A stretch of 64,000 nucleotides of DNA from Stenotrophomonas mori. Its GTDB lineage: Bacteria > Pseudomonadota > Gammaproteobacteria > Xanthomonadales > Xanthomonadaceae. Under the pieces are notes generated by a model. The model saw only the letters and a program-made list of their open reading frames with translations, had not been told where the DNA came from and did not search any database. The DNA lies in NCBI RefSeq assembly GCF_023556335.1, contig NZ_JAIKTS010000005.1, positions 62,001 through 126,000 of the forward strand, given 5' to 3'. Each line of letters begins with the position of its first letter. Within the stretch, counting starts at the first letter, position 1. The position numbers and the translations under genes were made by a program. Shown here piece by piece: positions 17,361-28,837 of the stretch.

Positions 17361-17403
17361 GGTCATCCGAGGGAAAACCGGGTTTTTGGTGGTTTTTCGT
17401 GGT
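17359..17403 (+). promoter_or_regulatory. Candidate MraZ operator: five boxes at 10-bp period
   Basis: Five pentamers recur exactly every 10 bases: GTGGT at 17359, GAGGG at 17369, CGGGT at 17379, GTGGT at 17389 and GTGGT at 17399. In E. coli, MraZ binds three TGGGN repeats spaced by 5 bases in front of its own gene. Spacing and G-rich core agree, and the array overlaps the promoter's -10 and start region, suiting autorepression. Binding by this MraZ is inferred. Confidence 0.6.
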
Positions 17404-17450
17404 TCAATGATTGCCCGAGCGTTTTCAGGCACTGAACAGGTAGGAACGGC

Positions 17451-17897
17451 GTGTTTCAAGGCGAGACGGCCATCACGGTTGACGACAAAGGACGCATGGC
17501 GGTGCCCACCGCTCATCGCGACCTGGTCGCGCGTGCCTGTGGCAACCGCCTGGTGCTCACCTACAACCCGTTCGAGTCCGGGTGCCTGTGGCTGTACGCC
17601 GAGAAGGAATGGGAACGGGTGCGCGACGACGTGATGGCCAAGCCCAATACCCAGCGGGTGGTGCGGACCCTGCAGCAGAAGCTGGTCGGCTCGGCCGCCC
17701 ACCTGGAGCTGGACGGCAACGGCCGCATCAGCCTGCCCTCCAGCCACCGCCATGCGGTCGGCATCGAGAAGAAAGCGGTGCTGATGGGCATGGGCGACAA
17801 GTTCGAACTATGGAGCGAGCAAGCGCATCGCGCGCTGATCCAGCAGACATTGTCTGACGAGGATCTGGGCGATGGGCTGCTCGACCTGAAGTTGTGA
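17451..17897 (+). CDS. mraZ: Transcriptional regulator MraZ
   Basis: MraZ is an AbrB-fold (double SpoVT/AbrB) DNA-binding protein that represses its own dcw operon; it forms ring-shaped oligomers. The 148-residue protein shows the two DxxxR signatures of the family, DDKGR (residues 11-15) and LDGNGR (about 85-90), each followed by the MAVP/ISLP turn. The start is GTG at 17451, with TAGGAA about 9 bases upstream. Its stop overlaps the rsmH start as GTGA (17894-17897). It is first in the dcw cluster, its standard position. Confidence 0.96.
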   Translation: MFQGETAITVDDKGRMAVPTAHRDLVARACGNRLVLTYNPFESGCLWLYAEKEWERVRDDVMAKPNTQRVVRTLQQKLVGSAAHLELDGNGRISLPSSHRHAVGIEKKAVLMGMGDKFELWSEQAHRALIQQTLSDEDLGDGLLDLKL

Positions 17898-18895
17898 GCC
17901 GGGGTGCCCGGGTGCGCGGTCAAGCGCAGGCCGGTCACCCTCCGGTGTCGCAGCCGCCGGCGGCACATCTGCCGGTGCTGTACACCCAGGTCCTGCAGGG
18001 CCTGAGGGTGATCGAGGACGGTACCTACCTGGACGGCACGTTCGGCCGTGGCGGCCACGCCGGCGGCGTGCTGCGCCAGCTCGGTGCGGACGGGCGCCTG
18101 CTGGTGATGGACAAGGACCCCGAGGCGATCGCCGTGGCCGAGCGCGACTTCGCGCCCGATGCCCGCGTGGCGATCCACCGCGGCAGTTTCGCCGACCTGC
18201 TGGACTGGCACGAGACCGCCGCCGGCCTGGACGGGGTGCTGTTCGACCTGGGCGTGTCCTCGCCGCAGCTGGACGTGGCCGAGCGCGGTTTCAGCTTCGG
18301 CAAGGACGGCCCGCTGGACATGCGCATGGATCCGGACTCGGGCGAGAGCGCCGCGGAGTGGATCAACCGCGCCGAGGAGCGCGAGATCGCCGACGTGCTG
18401 TGGACCTACGGCGAGGAGCGGCAGAGCCGCCGCATCGCCCGCGCCATCGTTGCGCGCCGCGCCAGCCAGCCGTTCAGCCGTACGGCCGAACTGGCCGAGG
18501 TGATCGCCTCGGCAATGCCGCGCGGCAAGCCCGGTGCCGACAAGAGCCGGATCCACCCGGCCACGCGCAGCTTCCAGGCCATCCGCATCCACATCAACCG
18601 CGAGCTCGCCGACCTGGAAACGGGGCTGGAGGCGGCGGTCGCGCGGCTCAGGCCCGGCGGCCGGCTGGCGGTGATCAGCTTCCACTCGCTGGAAGACCGC
18701 ATCGTCAAGCAGTTCATGAACCGCTACGCCAAGGCGCCGCCGAGCAATCGCCGCCTGCCCGAGGTGACGGCGTTCGTGCCGACCCTGGACCTGGTCGGCG
18801 GCGCGACCAAGGCCGCCGACGATGAGCTGGCGGCGAACCCGCGCGCGCGCAGTGCCGTGCTGCGGGTGGCCGAGAAGCGCGGGGGCGAGGCATGA
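17894..18895 (+). CDS. rsmH: 16S rRNA (cytosine1402-N4)-methyltransferase
   Basis: RsmH (MraW) methylates N4 of C1402 in 16S rRNA; it acts on the same nucleotide as RsmI, also encoded in this window. The 333-residue protein has the SAM-binding segment [29 protein letters not shown], the RGFSF...GPLDMRMD motif, and [14 protein letters not shown]. The GTG start at 17894 overlaps the mraZ stop; the first 20 residues are an unconserved extension before [10 protein letters not shown], so initiation further in is possible. Its end overlaps ftsL by ATGA. Confidence 0.96.
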   Translation: MSRGARVRGQAQAGHPPVSQPPAAHLPVLYTQVLQGLRVIEDGTYLDGTFGRGGHAGGVLRQLGADGRLLVMDKDPEAIAVAERDFAPDARVAIHRGSFADLLDWHETAAGLDGVLFDLGVSSPQLDVAERGFSFGKDGPLDMRMDPDSGESAAEWINRAEEREIADVLWTYGEERQSRRIARAIVARRASQPFSRTAELAEVIASAMPRGKPGADKSRIHPATRSFQAIRIHINRELADLETGLEAAVARLRPGGRLAVISFHSLEDRIVKQFMNRYAKAPPSNRRLPEVTAFVPTLDLVGGATKAADDELAANPRARSAVLRVAEKRGGEA

Positions 18896-19155
18896 GCCGG
18901 CTGCTGCTGATCGTGCTGCTGGCCTGCACCATCGCCTCGGCGATCGGCGTGGTGTTCATGCGCCACCGCCACCGCCAGCTGTTCGTCGAGCTGGCGCGGC
19001 TGGAGCACGCCCGCGACGAGCTGAACATCGAATTCGGCCGCCTGCAGCTGGAGCAGGCCACCCTGGCCCAGGCCACGCGCGTGGACCAGGAGGCGCGCGG
19101 GCGCCTGGGCATGAAGTTCCCCGAAGCGGGCGACATCGTGGTGGTGCGGCCATGA
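18892..19155 (+). CDS. ftsL: Cell division protein FtsL
   Basis: FtsL is a bitopic inner-membrane protein that forms the FtsQLB complex and signals septal wall synthesis through FtsWI. The 87-residue protein has one N-terminal membrane segment (about residues 3-22, [20 protein letters not shown]) and a periplasmic coiled-coil (about 28-65, [20 protein letters not shown]), ending in a short [12 protein letters not shown] tail. Sequence conservation is low in this family; position between rsmH and ftsI and the topology decide the call. ATGA overlaps join it to both neighbours. Confidence 0.93.
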   Translation: MSRLLLIVLLACTIASAIGVVFMRHRHRQLFVELARLEHARDELNIEFGRLQLEQATLAQATRVDQEARGRLGMKFPEAGDIVVVRP

Positions 19156-21011
19156 AGAACGCGCCCCGCCGCAACCGCAACCGCAGCCAGTTCAACCTGC
19201 GCAGCCGCATGCTGATGGTGGGCGCGGGCCTGGGCCTGTGCGCGGTGACCCTGGTCGGCCGCGCGGCCTACGTGCAGCTGGTCAACAGCGATTTCTACCA
19301 GCGCCAGGGCGAGGCGCGCTACCTGCGCGAGGTGCCGATCGCGACCTCGCGCGGCATGATCACCGACCGCAACGGCGAGCCGGTGGCGGTGTCCACCCCG
19401 GTGGCCTCGATCTGGGCCAATCCGCAGGAGCTGCTGCGCACGCCCGAGCGCATTGCCGAACTGGCGCAGGCGCTGTCGCTGCCGGTGGACGAACTGACCG
19501 CGCGGCTGACCCAGCGTGCCGACAAGGAGTTCATGTACCTGCGCCGGCGGATGAACCCGGACGTGGCCGAGCGGATCGTCGCGCTGAAGATCCCCGGCGT
19601 GTTCGCGCAGCGCGAATTCCGCCGCTATTACCCGCAGGGCGAGGCGATGGCCCACGTGCTGGGCTTCACCAACATCGACGACCATGGCCAGGAAGGCCTG
19701 GAGCTGGCGTTCGACGAATGGCTGCGTGGCAAGCCCGGCGCCAAGAAGGTGATCCGCGACCGCAAGGGCGCGATCGTGGAGAGCATCGACCTGGTGCGTC
19801 CGGCCGAGCCCGGCAAGGACCTGACGCTGAGCATCGACCGCCGCATCCAGTTCCTGGCCATGCGCGAGCTGCGCAACGCGGTCACCGAGAACCAGGCGGC
19901 CGGCGGCTCCATCGTGATCATGGACGTGGCCACCGGCGAGGTGCTGGCCATGGCCAACCTGCCGACCTACAACCCGAACGCGGTGAGCGGCGCCACCCCG
20001 GACACCCGGCGCAACCGCGCCGTGACCGACCTGGTCGAGCCGGGCTCGACGATGAAGCCGCTGACCATCGCCACCGCGCTGCAGAACCGGGTGGTGACCC
20101 CGGAGACGCTGATCGACACCAACCCGGGCTACATGGCCCTGGACCGGCGCTACACGATCCGCGACGTGCCACGGAACAACGGCGTGCTCAACGTCACCGG
20201 CGTGATCACCCGCAGCTCTAACATCGGTGCCGCCAAGATCGTCGCGCGCCTGCCGGACCAGATGTTCTACGACTCGGTGCGCGGCTTCGGCTACGGCGTG
20301 GCGCCGCACAGCGGCTTCCCGGGCGAGTCGGCGGGCGTGGTGCCGTCGCCGGGCAGCTCCGGTTGGTCCGGCACCACCAAGGCCACCATGTCCTACGGCT
20401 ACGGCCTGTCGGTGACGCCGCTGCAGATCGCCCAGGCGTACTCGGCACTGGCCAACGGCGGCCGAGTGATCCAGCCGACCTTCGTCAAGGGCCAGCACAA
20501 CGAGGCGCGCCAGGTGGTGCAGCCCGAGGTGGCGGGCGAAGTGGTGCGGATGATGGAGACGGTCGTGACCCAGGGCGGCGCCAAGCAGGCGGCGATCCTG
20601 GGCTACCACGTCGCCGGCAAGACCGGAACCGCGCGCAAGAACGGTCCCAACGGCTACGAGCGCGGCCGCTACAACCTGCTGTTCGCCGGCGTCGTGCCGG
20701 CGACCAACCCGCGTTTCGCGGCGGTGGTCGTGGTCAACGACCCGCGCGGCGGGCGGTACTACGGCGGCCTGGTGTCGGCGCCGGTGTTCCACCATGTGAT
20801 GGAAGGCACCCTGCGGCTGATGGACGTGCCGCCGGACGACATCCAGTCGTGGCTGGCCGCGCAGGCGGCGGGCAAGGTCGGCGGCAATACGCCGGCGCTG
20901 CTGCCGGTGCCGCAGGACACGGGCGAAGCGCCCAGCGCCGAGGCCGAGTTCGACGCCGCGCTGCCCACCGCCAGCGCCCCGCAGCCGGTCCCGCAGGAGG
21001 TGCGCCAATGA
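19152..21011 (+). CDS. ftsI: Septal peptidoglycan transpeptidase FtsI (PBP3)
   Basis: FtsI cross-links septal peptidoglycan together with the glycosyltransferase FtsW. The 619-residue class B PBP has an N-terminal membrane anchor (about 20-40), a pedestal domain, and a transpeptidase domain with all three active-site motifs: Ser299-Thr-Met-Lys (EPGSTMKP), Ser355-Ser-Asn357, and Lys490-Thr-Gly (AGKTGTA). The C-terminal 55 residues are rich in Pro, Ala and Glu. It starts at an ATGA overlap with ftsL and ends at an ATGA overlap with murE. Confidence 0.97.
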   Translation: MKNAPRRNRNRSQFNLRSRMLMVGAGLGLCAVTLVGRAAYVQLVNSDFYQRQGEARYLREVPIATSRGMITDRNGEPVAVSTPVASIWANPQELLRTPERIAELAQALSLPVDELTARLTQRADKEFMYLRRRMNPDVAERIVALKIPGVFAQREFRRYYPQGEAMAHVLGFTNIDDHGQEGLELAFDEWLRGKPGAKKVIRDRKGAIVESIDLVRPAEPGKDLTLSIDRRIQFLAMRELRNAVTENQAAGGSIVIMDVATGEVLAMANLPTYNPNAVSGATPDTRRNRAVTDLVEPGSTMKPLTIATALQNRVVTPETLIDTNPGYMALDRRYTIRDVPRNNGVLNVTGVITRSSNIGAAKIVARLPDQMFYDSVRGFGYGVAPHSGFPGESAGVVPSPGSSGWSGTTKATMSYGYGLSVTPLQIAQAYSALANGGRVIQPTFVKGQHNEARQVVQPEVAGEVVRMMETVVTQGGAKQAAILGYHVAGKTGTARKNGPNGYERGRYNLLFAGVVPATNPRFAAVVVVNDPRGGRYYGGLVSAPVFHHVMEGTLRLMDVPPDDIQSWLAAQAAGKVGGNTPALLPVPQDTGEAPSAEAEFDAALPTASAPQPVPQEVRQ

Positions 21012-22495
21012 GCCGCCTGCTGGCCCTGTCGCAGCTGCTTCCCGACCTGGAACTGACGGCCGATCCGCGGATCGGCGGGCTGGTGCTGGATTCGCGGCAT
21101 GTCCGCCCCGGCGACGCCTTCGTGGCCATCGCAGGTTTCGGCGCCCATGGCCTGGGCTTCGTCGACCAGGCCCGGGCCGCCGGCGCCAGCGCCATCCTGT
21201 TCGAGCCGCCGGCCCCGGCCGCGCTGCCGGCGCCGGCCGATGCCATCGCCGTGCCCGGCCTGCGCGCGCGCATGGGCGCGATGGCCGACCAGTTCCACGG
21301 CCGCCCGTCCCACGCGATGACGATGGTCGGTGTCACCGGCACCAACGGCAAGACCTCGACGGTGCAGCTGCTGGCCCAGGCCTGGCACCTGCTCGGGACC
21401 GCCAGCGGCAGCATCGGCACGCTCGGCGTGGGCCTGTACGGCGACGTGGTGCCCACCGGGTTCACCACGCCGCTGGTGCTGCAGATGCACGAGATGCTGG
21501 CGCGGCTGCGCGACCAGGGAGCGCGGGCGGTGGCGATGGAGGTCAGCTCGCATGCGCTGGACCAGGGCCGCGTCGATGCCGTGCATTACGACGTGGCGGT
21601 GTTCACCAACCTCACCCGCGACCATCTTGACTACCACGGCGACATGGCCAGCTACGGCGCGGCCAAGGCGCGGCTGTTCCATCGCGATGGCCTGGAGGCG
21701 GCGGTGGTCAACCTGGACGATGCCTTCGGCCGCGGGCTGATCGGCACGCTGGGCGCGGGTGTGCAGGCGGTCGGCGTGAGCTCGTGCGGACAGCCCGGCG
21801 CCACGGTGCGGGCCGAGGCGCTGGTGCTGGATGGGCAGGGCATCGGTTTCGCGCTGGTGGCCGGAGACGGCGCGCATCCGGTGCGCTCGCCGCTGCTGGG
21901 GCGCTTCAACGTCGACAACCTGCTGGCCGTGGCCGGCGTACTGCATGCGCTGGGCCGGCCGGCGGCGACGATCGCCGACGTGCTGGGCCGCCTGCAGCCG
22001 ATTCCCGGGCGCATGAACCGTCTCGGCGGGCAGGGCGAGCCGACCGTGGTCATCGACTACGCGCACACGCCCGACGCGTTGGAACAGGCGCTGCGCAGCC
22101 TGCATGGCCATCTCGACGGGCGCCTGCTGTGCGTGTTCGGCTGCGGTGGCGAGCGCGACACCGGCAAGCGCCCGCAAATGGCGGCCATCGCCGAGCAGCA
22201 TGCCGACGCGGTATTCGTCACCGACGACAACCCGCGCGGCGAGAACGGTGACGCGATCGTCGCCGACATCATGGCCGGCTTCGCCGATCCCGCCCGGGTG
22301 ACCGTGCAGCGCGACCGGGCCCGTGCCATCGGCGCGGCCGTGGCGCAGGCCGGTCCGGGCGACATCGTGCTGGTCGCCGGCAAGGGCCATGAGCCCTATC
22401 AGGAGATCGCAGGCATCAAGCATCCTTTCGACGACACCGACGTGGCCTCGCGCGCGCTGCGGGCACGCGCGGCGGACGGGGAGGTGACGGCATGA
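21008..22495 (+). CDS. murE: UDP-MurNAc-L-Ala-D-Glu:meso-diaminopimelate ligase
   Basis: MurE adds the third residue of the peptidoglycan stem peptide in the cytoplasm. The 495-residue protein has the Mur-ligase ATP-binding [14 protein letters not shown] (about 111-124), [24 protein letters not shown] and GRMNRLGG. The specificity motif DNPRGEN near residue 405 marks a meso-diaminopimelate enzyme, hence a Gram-negative type wall. Its ends overlap ftsI and murF by 4 bases each. Confidence 0.97.
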   Translation: MSRLLALSQLLPDLELTADPRIGGLVLDSRHVRPGDAFVAIAGFGAHGLGFVDQARAAGASAILFEPPAPAALPAPADAIAVPGLRARMGAMADQFHGRPSHAMTMVGVTGTNGKTSTVQLLAQAWHLLGTASGSIGTLGVGLYGDVVPTGFTTPLVLQMHEMLARLRDQGARAVAMEVSSHALDQGRVDAVHYDVAVFTNLTRDHLDYHGDMASYGAAKARLFHRDGLEAAVVNLDDAFGRGLIGTLGAGVQAVGVSSCGQPGATVRAEALVLDGQGIGFALVAGDGAHPVRSPLLGRFNVDNLLAVAGVLHALGRPAATIADVLGRLQPIPGRMNRLGGQGEPTVVIDYAHTPDALEQALRSLHGHLDGRLLCVFGCGGERDTGKRPQMAAIAEQHADAVFVTDDNPRGENGDAIVADIMAGFADPARVTVQRDRARAIGAAVAQAGPGDIVLVAGKGHEPYQEIAGIKHPFDDTDVASRALRARAADGEVTA

Positions 22496-23874
22496 AGCGC
22501 ACCCCGCTGTCGCTGATCGCGCACTGGGCCGGCGGCGAGCTCCACGGCGACGACGCGCACATCGATGCCATCGGCAACGACACCCGCGCGCTGGCGCCCG
22601 GCAGCCTGTACGTGGCCCTGCGCGGCGAGCGTTTCGACGGTCACGACTTCGCCGCCGGCGCGGTGGAGAACGGCGCCAGTGCGCTGCTGGTGGAGCGGCC
22701 GCTGCCGCTGGAAGTGGCGCAGGTGGTGGTGGCCGACACCGGACGGGCGCTGGCGAAGATCGCCACCGCGATGCAGCGCGACCGCGCCACGCGCGTGTTC
22801 GCCATCACCGGCAGCAACGGCAAGACCAGCGTCAAGGCGCTGCTGCTGGCGATCCTGCAGCAGGCCGCCACGGCCGACGGCCGCCGTGTCCATGCCACGC
22901 CGGGCAACCGCAACAACGAGATCGGCCTGCCGCTGGCGGTGATCGACGCACCCGAGGACGCCGACGACGCCATCTACGAGATGGGCACCGGCAAGCCGGG
23001 CGACATCGCCTACCTGACCGCCATCGCCGCGCCGGACGTGTCGCTGGTCAACAACATCGCCCCGGCGCACCTGGAGCGCATGGGCAGTTTGCTGCAGATC
23101 GCCGACACCAAGGCGGCGGTCTACGACGACCTGCGCGATGGCGGCGTGGCGGTGGTCAATGCCGACGATGCCTTCGCCCCGTTCTTCGCCGAACGCGCCG
23201 GCGCGCACCGGGTGATCCGCTTCGGCCTGGAGGCCAGCGCCGACGTCACCGCCACCGGCATCGTACTGGCCGAGGCCGGCGCGCGCTTCCGCCTGCATGC
23301 GCCGCAGGGCGAGGCCGACGTGGTGCTGCCGCTGCCCGGCCGCCACAACGTGCTCAACGCCCTGGCCGCGGCCTCGATGGCGCTGGCCGCCGGCCTCGCG
23401 CCGGCGCAGGTCGCCGAGGGGCTGGCGCAGGCGCGCCCGGTCGCCGGCCGCCAGGTCGCGCATGTGCTGGCCAACGGTGCGGTGCTGGTCGACGACAGCT
23501 ACAACGCCAACCCGGGCTCGCTGGCCGCGGCGATCGCCGCGCTGGCCGCGGGCAAGGAAGAGGGCTGGCTGGTACTGGGCGACATGCGCGAACTCGGCCC
23601 CGACGCCCGGGCCCTGCATGCGCAGGCCGGCGCGCACGCACGCGCGGCCGGGATCAAGCGCCTGTACACGCTGGGGCCGCTGAGCGCGGCGGCCACCGCC
23701 GCGTTCGGCGAGGGCGCGCGCCACTTCGACAGCCATGCCGACCTGGCCGCCGCGCTGGAACCCGAACTTCATGCTGGTGTGCGTTGCCTGGTCAAGGGCT
23801 CGCGCGGCAGCGCCATGGACACGATCGTGACCGCGCTGCTCAAGCGCGGCGAGGACGCACCGCATGTTGCTTGA
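22492..23874 (+). CDS. murF: UDP-MurNAc-tripeptide:D-Ala-D-Ala ligase
   Basis: MurF attaches the D-Ala-D-Ala dipeptide to complete the UDP-MurNAc-pentapeptide. The 460-residue protein shows the Mur-ligase P-loop [14 protein letters not shown] (about 103-116), [18 protein letters not shown] [26 protein letters not shown], and [15 protein letters not shown]. Its substrate D-Ala-D-Ala comes from a Ddl ligase, which is not present in this cluster (see 28834). The 3' end overlaps mraY by 11 bases. Confidence 0.97.
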   Translation: MKRTPLSLIAHWAGGELHGDDAHIDAIGNDTRALAPGSLYVALRGERFDGHDFAAGAVENGASALLVERPLPLEVAQVVVADTGRALAKIATAMQRDRATRVFAITGSNGKTSVKALLLAILQQAATADGRRVHATPGNRNNEIGLPLAVIDAPEDADDAIYEMGTGKPGDIAYLTAIAAPDVSLVNNIAPAHLERMGSLLQIADTKAAVYDDLRDGGVAVVNADDAFAPFFAERAGAHRVIRFGLEASADVTATGIVLAEAGARFRLHAPQGEADVVLPLPGRHNVLNALAAASMALAAGLAPAQVAEGLAQARPVAGRQVAHVLANGAVLVDDSYNANPGSLAAAIAALAAGKEEGWLVLGDMRELGPDARALHAQAGAHARAAGIKRLYTLGPLSAAATAAFGEGARHFDSHADLAAALEPELHAGVRCLVKGSRGSAMDTIVTALLKRGEDAPHVA

Positions 23875-24949
23875 ACTGGCCCGTTGGTTGCAGCAGCTGG
23901 ACGACTTGTTCCGGCTGTTCAACTACCTCACCTTCCGCGGCATCCTCGCGGCGCTGACCGCGCTCGGGCTGTCGCTGTGGCTGGGGCCGGCCGCGATCCG
24001 CCGCCTGGCCCAGCTCAAGGGCGGCCAGCCGATCCGCAAGGACGGTCCGCAGTCGCACTTCTCCAAGGCCGGCACGCCGACCATGGGCGGCGGCCTGATC
24101 CTGCTGTCGGTGCTGATGGCGGTGCTGCTGTGGGGCGACCTGCGCAACCGCTACGTGTGGCTGGTGATCGCGGTGATGCTGTGCTTCGGCGCCATCGGCT
24201 GGTACGACGACTGGATCAAGATCGCCAAGCGCGATCCCAACGGCCTGAAGTCGCGCTGGAAGTACCTGCTGCAGTCGATCTTCGGCCTCGGCGCCGGCCT
24301 GTTCCTGTTCTACACGGCCGACGTGCCGGCGGCGCTGACCCTGTACATCCCGATGTTCAAGTCGATCGCGCTGCCGCTGGCCGGGATCAGCTTCGTGGCG
24401 ATCGCCTACTTCTGGATCGTCGGCTTCTCCAACGCGGTCAACCTGACCGACGGCCTGGACGGGCTGGCGATCATGCCCACGGTGCTGGTCGCCTGCGCGC
24501 TGGGCGTGTTCGCCTACGCCTCGGGCAACGCGGTGTTCTCCAACTACCTGCAGATCCCGCAGATCCCGGGCGCGGGCGAGCTGGTCATCATCTGCGCGGC
24601 GATCGCCGGTGCCGGGCTGGGCTTCCTGTGGTTCAACACCTACCCGGCGATGGTGTTCATGGGCGACGTCGGCGCGCTGGCGCTGGGCGCGGTGCTGGGC
24701 ACCATCGCGGTCATCGTGCGCCAGGAGCTGGTGCTGGTGGTGATGGGCGGCGTATTCGTGATCGAGACGCTGTCGGTGATGATCCAGGTGGCCAGCTTCA
24801 AGCTGACCGGCAAGCGGGTGTTCCGGATGGCGCCGATCCACCACCACTTCGAGCTGAAGGGCTGGCCGGAGCCGCGGGTGATCGTGCGCTTCTGGATCAT
24901 CTCGGTGGTGCTGGTGCTGATCGGCCTGGCGACGTTGAAGGTGCGCTGA
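23864..24949 (+). CDS. mraY: Phospho-MurNAc-pentapeptide translocase
   Basis: MraY transfers phospho-MurNAc-pentapeptide to undecaprenyl phosphate, making lipid I at the inner face of the membrane. The 361-residue protein has about ten membrane helices and the conserved loops [23 protein letters not shown] (aspartate pair), [14 protein letters not shown] and the histidine loop [13 protein letters not shown]. The ATG at 23864 lies inside the murF 3' end. Its stop overlaps the ftsW start as TGATG; murD, which follows mraY in E. coli, is absent. Confidence 0.98.
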   Translation: MLLELARWLQQLDDLFRLFNYLTFRGILAALTALGLSLWLGPAAIRRLAQLKGGQPIRKDGPQSHFSKAGTPTMGGGLILLSVLMAVLLWGDLRNRYVWLVIAVMLCFGAIGWYDDWIKIAKRDPNGLKSRWKYLLQSIFGLGAGLFLFYTADVPAALTLYIPMFKSIALPLAGISFVAIAYFWIVGFSNAVNLTDGLDGLAIMPTVLVACALGVFAYASGNAVFSNYLQIPQIPGAGELVIICAAIAGAGLGFLWFNTYPAMVFMGDVGALALGAVLGTIAVIVRQELVLVVMGGVFVIETLSVMIQVASFKLTGKRVFRMAPIHHHFELKGWPEPRVIVRFWIISVVLVLIGLATLKVR

Positions 24950-26262
24950 TGGACGACTACGCACGCCAGGCGACACGGCTCGAAGCGATCGGCGGCCACT
25001 ACGACAAGTGGCTGCTGGGCGCCGCCGTGGCACTGGCGTCGCTGGGCATCGTGATGGTGGCGTCCAGCTCCATCGCGCTGACCCAGAGCCCGTTCTACTA
25101 CCTGACCCGGCACCTGGTGTTCGTCGGGGTCGGCGTGGTGCTGGCCGCGGTGGCGATGCGCGTGGAGCTGCGCGAGGTCGAGAAGTACAACCACCTGCTG
25201 CTGCTGGGCTGCTTCGCGCTGCTGGTGGTGGTGTTCGTGCCGGGCCTGGGCAGCACCGTCAACGGTGCGCGCCGCTGGATCAACCTGGGCTTCTCCAAGT
25301 TCCAGACGGTCGAGGCGGTGAAGGTGCTGTACATCGTCTGGCTGTCCAGCTACCTGGTGCGCTTCCGCGACGAGGTCAACGCCACCTGGCAGGCGATGCT
25401 CAAGCCGGTGGGCGTGGTCGGCGTGCTGGTCGCGCTGCTGCTGATGCAGCCGGACTTCGGTTCGTCGATGCTGCTGCTGGGCATCACCACCTGCATGCTG
25501 GTCCTCGGCGGCGCCCAGCTCAAGCGCATCGTGCTGCCGGTGCTGCTGATGCTGCCGGCGCTGGTCCTGCTGGTGGTGTTCGAGCCCTACCGCATGCGTC
25601 GCGTCACCTCGTTCATGGACCCGTGGGAAGACCAGCTGGGCTCGGGCTACCAGCTGTCCAACGCGCTGATGGCGATCGGCCGCGGCGAGTGGACCGGGGT
25701 CGGCCTGGGGGCATCGATCCAGAAGCTCAACTACCTGCCCGAATCGCATACCGACTTCATCTTCTCGGTGATCGCCGAGGAGCTGGGCTTCGTCGGGGTG
25801 TGCGCGATCATCGCGCTGTACGCGCTGCTGGTCGGGCGGGCATTCTGGCTGGGCATGCGCTGCATCGAGATGCGCCGCCACTTCTCCGGCTACATCGCCT
25901 TCGGCATCGGCCTGTGGATCGGCCTGCAGTCGTTCGTGTCGATCGGCGTGAACCTGGGCATGCTGCCGACCAAGGGCCTGACCCTGCCGCTGATCTCCTC
26001 CGGCGGTTCCAGCGTGATGATGACCTGCGTGGCGGTCGGGGTGCTGCTGCGCGTGTCCTGGGAATACAACCGCGCGGTGCGCCGCCAGGAAGTGCGCGAG
26101 GACAGCGACATCGCCGACGCCCCGTCCATCGACGCCGCGGAGCCGGCACCGGCCGGGACCGCCAGCGCGTCGGCCGTCGCCTCGGCGATGCAGGCCGATG
26201 CGGGCCGCGGTACCAGCCGCATGCAGCCGCGGATCGAACCGACATTCGGGAGGATGGCCTGA
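24949..26262 (+). CDS. ftsW: Septal peptidoglycan glycosyltransferase FtsW
   Basis: FtsW is the SEDS-family glycan polymerase of the septum and partner of FtsI. The 437-residue protein has about ten membrane helices and the family motifs [48 protein letters not shown] and [11 protein letters not shown]. The C-terminal 60 residues are a hydrophilic Ala/Asp-rich tail. It overlaps mraY and murG through TGATG junctions. Confidence 0.97.
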   Translation: MDDYARQATRLEAIGGHYDKWLLGAAVALASLGIVMVASSSIALTQSPFYYLTRHLVFVGVGVVLAAVAMRVELREVEKYNHLLLLGCFALLVVVFVPGLGSTVNGARRWINLGFSKFQTVEAVKVLYIVWLSSYLVRFRDEVNATWQAMLKPVGVVGVLVALLLMQPDFGSSMLLLGITTCMLVLGGAQLKRIVLPVLLMLPALVLLVVFEPYRMRRVTSFMDPWEDQLGSGYQLSNALMAIGRGEWTGVGLGASIQKLNYLPESHTDFIFSVIAEELGFVGVCAIIALYALLVGRAFWLGMRCIEMRRHFSGYIAFGIGLWIGLQSFVSIGVNLGMLPTKGLTLPLISSGGSSVMMTCVAVGVLLRVSWEYNRAVRRQEVREDSDIADAPSIDAAEPAPAGTASASAVASAMQADAGRGTSRMQPRIEPTFGRMA

Positions 26263-27404
26263 TGGTCGATCCCACCGACCCGCGCCGGCAGACCCGGGGC
26301 CGCCAGCCGCAGGACACCGCTGCGGGCGCCACCGTACGTCCGGTCATGATCATGGCCGGCGGTACCGGCGGGCACATCTTCCCGGGCCTGGCCGTCGCCA
26401 GGGTGCTGCGCGAGCGCGGCATCCCGGTGACCTGGCTCGGCGCCGACGGCGCGATGGAGACCCGGCTGGTGCCCCGGCACGCCATTCCCATCGACACGCT
26501 GGCCATTTCCGGGCTGCGCGGCAAGGGCAAGCTGGCGCTGCTGGGTGCGCCGCTGCGGGTGCTGCGCGCGATCCGCAACGCCGGCTTCATCCTGCGCGAC
26601 CGCAACCCGCGCGCGGTGGTGGCGTTCGGCGGCTTCGCCTCCGGCCCCGGCGGCATGGCCGCGCGGCTGCATGGGCTGCCGTTGCTGGTGCACGAGCAGA
26701 ACCGCGCGCCGGGGCTGACCAACCGGATCCTGTCGCGCTTCGCGCGGCGGGTGCTGAGCGGCTTCCCGGACAGTTTCGCCGGTGGCCGCGAAGAGGTGGT
26801 GGGCAACCCGGTGCGCGCCGAGATCGCCGCATTGCCGGCGCCGGAGCAGCGCCTGGCCGGCCGTGGCGGCCCGATGCGGTTGCTGGTGCTGGGCGGCAGC
26901 CAGGGCGCGCGGGTGCTCAACAACGCCGTCCCGCAGGCGCTGGCCGCGCTGCGCGGCAGCGCCGCCATCGAGGTCTGGCACCAGTGCGGCGAGAAGCTGC
27001 ACGGTGAAGCGCAGCAGGCCTACCGCGAGGCCGGCGTCGACGGCCGCGTCGATGCCTTCATCCAGGACATGGCCGCGGCCTATGCCTGGGCCGACCTGGT
27101 GGTGTGCCGTTCCGGCGCCTCGACCCTGGCCGAGCTGTGCGCGGTGGGCATCGGCAGCGTGCTGGTGCCGTTCGCCGCGGCGGTGGACGACCACCAGACC
27201 CGCAACGCCGACTACCTGGTCGAGCGCGGCGCCGCCGAACGGCTGCCGCAGGACGACGCGCTGGCCGGCAACCTGGAGCGTGCCCTGCGCGCCCTGGCCG
27301 CCGATCCCGCCCGCCGCCTGCAGATGGCGGGCGCCGCGCGGGCCCTGGCAAAGGCCGATGCGGCCGAACGCATCGCCGACATCATTCTCGAGGAAACCGC
27401 ATGA
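26262..27404 (+). CDS. murG: Lipid II synthase (GlcNAc transferase) MurG
   Basis: MurG adds GlcNAc to lipid I to form lipid II on the cytoplasmic side of the membrane. The 380-residue GT-B protein has the N-terminal [18 protein letters not shown] (about 29-46), [25 protein letters not shown], and the UDP-GlcNAc site [15 protein letters not shown] with [13 protein letters not shown]. The first 28 residues are an unconserved hydrophilic extension; the ATG at 26262 is kept because it overlaps the ftsW stop as TGATG. Confidence 0.97.
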   Translation: MVDPTDPRRQTRGRQPQDTAAGATVRPVMIMAGGTGGHIFPGLAVARVLRERGIPVTWLGADGAMETRLVPRHAIPIDTLAISGLRGKGKLALLGAPLRVLRAIRNAGFILRDRNPRAVVAFGGFASGPGGMAARLHGLPLLVHEQNRAPGLTNRILSRFARRVLSGFPDSFAGGREEVVGNPVRAEIAALPAPEQRLAGRGGPMRLLVLGGSQGARVLNNAVPQALAALRGSAAIEVWHQCGEKLHGEAQQAYREAGVDGRVDAFIQDMAAAYAWADLVVCRSGASTLAELCAVGIGSVLVPFAAAVDDHQTRNADYLVERGAAERLPQDDALAGNLERALRALAADPARRLQMAGAARALAKADAAERIADIILEETA

Positions 27405-28837
27405 TCCGCCGCCTGCACGACACCGCCGACCTGGTCCGGGCCTTTCCGCGGGTGCACTTCGTCGGCATCGGCGGCACCGGCATGAGCGGCATCGCCGAGG
27501 TGATGCTGACCCTGGGCTATGACGTCTCCGGTTCCGACAACGCCGACAACGCCGCCACCCGGCGCCTGGCGCGGCTGGGCGCGCGGGTGATGCGCGGGCA
27601 CTCGGCCGCCAACGTGCTCGGCACCGACTGCGTGGTGGTGTCCAGCGCGATCCGCGAGGACAACCCGGAGCTGATGGAGGCGCGCAGCCAGCGCATCCCG
27701 ATCATGCCGCGCGCGGCGATGCTGGCCGAGCTGATGCGCTTCCGCCACGGCATCGCGGTGGCCGGCACCCACGGCAAGACCACCACCACCTCGCTGACCG
27801 CCGCGGTGCTCAGCGAGGGCGGGTTGGACCCGACCTTCGTGATCGGCGGCCAGCTGCTGGCCGCCGGCGCCAACGCCAAGCTCGGCGGCGGGCAGTGGCT
27901 GGTGGCCGAGGCCGACGAGAGCGACGGCAGCTTCCTGCGCTTGAACCCGCTGGCCGCGGTGATCACCAACATCGACGCCGACCACCTGGAGAACTACGGC
28001 AACGACTTCGCGCGCGTGCAGGCGGCGTTCGCCGAGTTCCTGCAGCGGCTGCCGTTCTACGGCCTGGCGGTGCTGTGCATCGACGATCCGGAGGTGGCCG
28101 CGCTGGCCGCCAGGACGCCCCGCCACGTGATGAGCTACGGCCTGAGCGGCAGCGCCGACGTGCGCGCCGAGGACGTGGTGCAGGACGGTCCGCGGATGCG
28201 CTTCACCCTGCGCCTGCCCGAGGGCAGCAGCGTGCCGGTGACGCTGGCGCTGCCGGGCCGCCACAACGTGCTCAATGCGCTGGCCGCCGCGGCGGTCGGC
28301 TGGCAGCTGGGCGTGGCGCCGGCGACGATCGCCGCGGCGCTGGAGAAGTTCGAAGGCGTGGGCCGCCGCTTCAACGACCTGGGCACGGTGACCACGGCCA
28401 GTGGCGCACGGGTGCGGCTGGTCGACGACTACGGGCACCATCCGCGGGAACTGGCGGCGGTGTTCGAGGCCGCGCGCGGCGGCTGGCCGGAACAGCGGTT
28501 GGTGGTGGCGTTCCAGCCGCACCGCTACAGCCGTACCCGCGACCAGTTCGACGCGTTCGCCGCGGTGCTGTCGGATGTGGATGCGCTGGTGCTCAGCGAG
28601 GTCTATCCGGCTGGCGAGGCGCCGATACCGGGCGCCGATGCGCGCTCGCTGGCGCGGGCGATCCGTGCCCGCGGCCGCAGCGAGCCGGTCGTGGTCGGCA
28701 GTGCCCAGGACCTGGTGTCGGTCCTGCCGGACGTCCTGCGCGACGGCGACCTGCTGCTGATGCTGGGCGCCGGCGACATCGGCCATGTCGCCCAGCAGAT
28801 CGCCACCGGCGGATTCGAGGAGGTCGCGGACGCATGA
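27401..28837 (+). CDS. murC: UDP-N-acetylmuramate:L-alanine ligase
   Basis: MurC adds the first amino acid of the stem peptide. The 478-residue protein has [17 protein letters not shown] (about 19-35), the P-loop [38 protein letters not shown] and [13 protein letters not shown]. It starts at an ATGA overlap with murG. Its TGA overlaps an ATG at 28834 that opens a 34-codon ORF in the place where ddlB or murB normally stands. Confidence 0.97.
   Translation: MIRRLHDTADLVRAFPRVHFVGIGGTGMSGIAEVMLTLGYDVSGSDNADNAATRRLARLGARVMRGHSAANVLGTDCVVVSSAIREDNPELMEARSQRIPIMPRAAMLAELMRFRHGIAVAGTHGKTTTTSLTAAVLSEGGLDPTFVIGGQLLAAGANAKLGGGQWLVAEADESDGSFLRLNPLAAVITNIDADHLENYGNDFARVQAAFAEFLQRLPFYGLAVLCIDDPEVAALAARTPRHVMSYGLSGSADVRAEDVVQDGPRMRFTLRLPEGSSVPVTLALPGRHNVLNALAAAAVGWQLGVAPATIAAALEKFEGVGRRFNDLGTVTTASGARVRLVDDYGHHPRELAAVFEAARGGWPEQRLVVAFQPHRYSRTRDQFDAFAAVLSDVDALVLSEVYPAGEAPIPGADARSLARAIRARGRSEPVVVGSAQDLVSVLPDVLRDGDLLLMLGAGDIGHVAQQIATGGFEEVADA

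Larger units (their letters stand above)
17118..17450 (+). promoter_or_regulatory. A+T-rich dcw leader between the NRDE gene and mraZ
   Basis: This 333-bp gap is clearly richer in A+T than the rest of the window (AATTTTATGGAAATCTCAAA, AACATTGGCGCAAGCC). It carries the mraZ promoter and operator listed separately. No gene is recognised. AAATCTCAAAATTTGAGAC at about 17223-17241 forms a small inverted repeat (GTCTCAAAT/ATTTGAGAC type). The composition suggests a region of several promoters feeding the division cluster. Confidence 0.6.
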
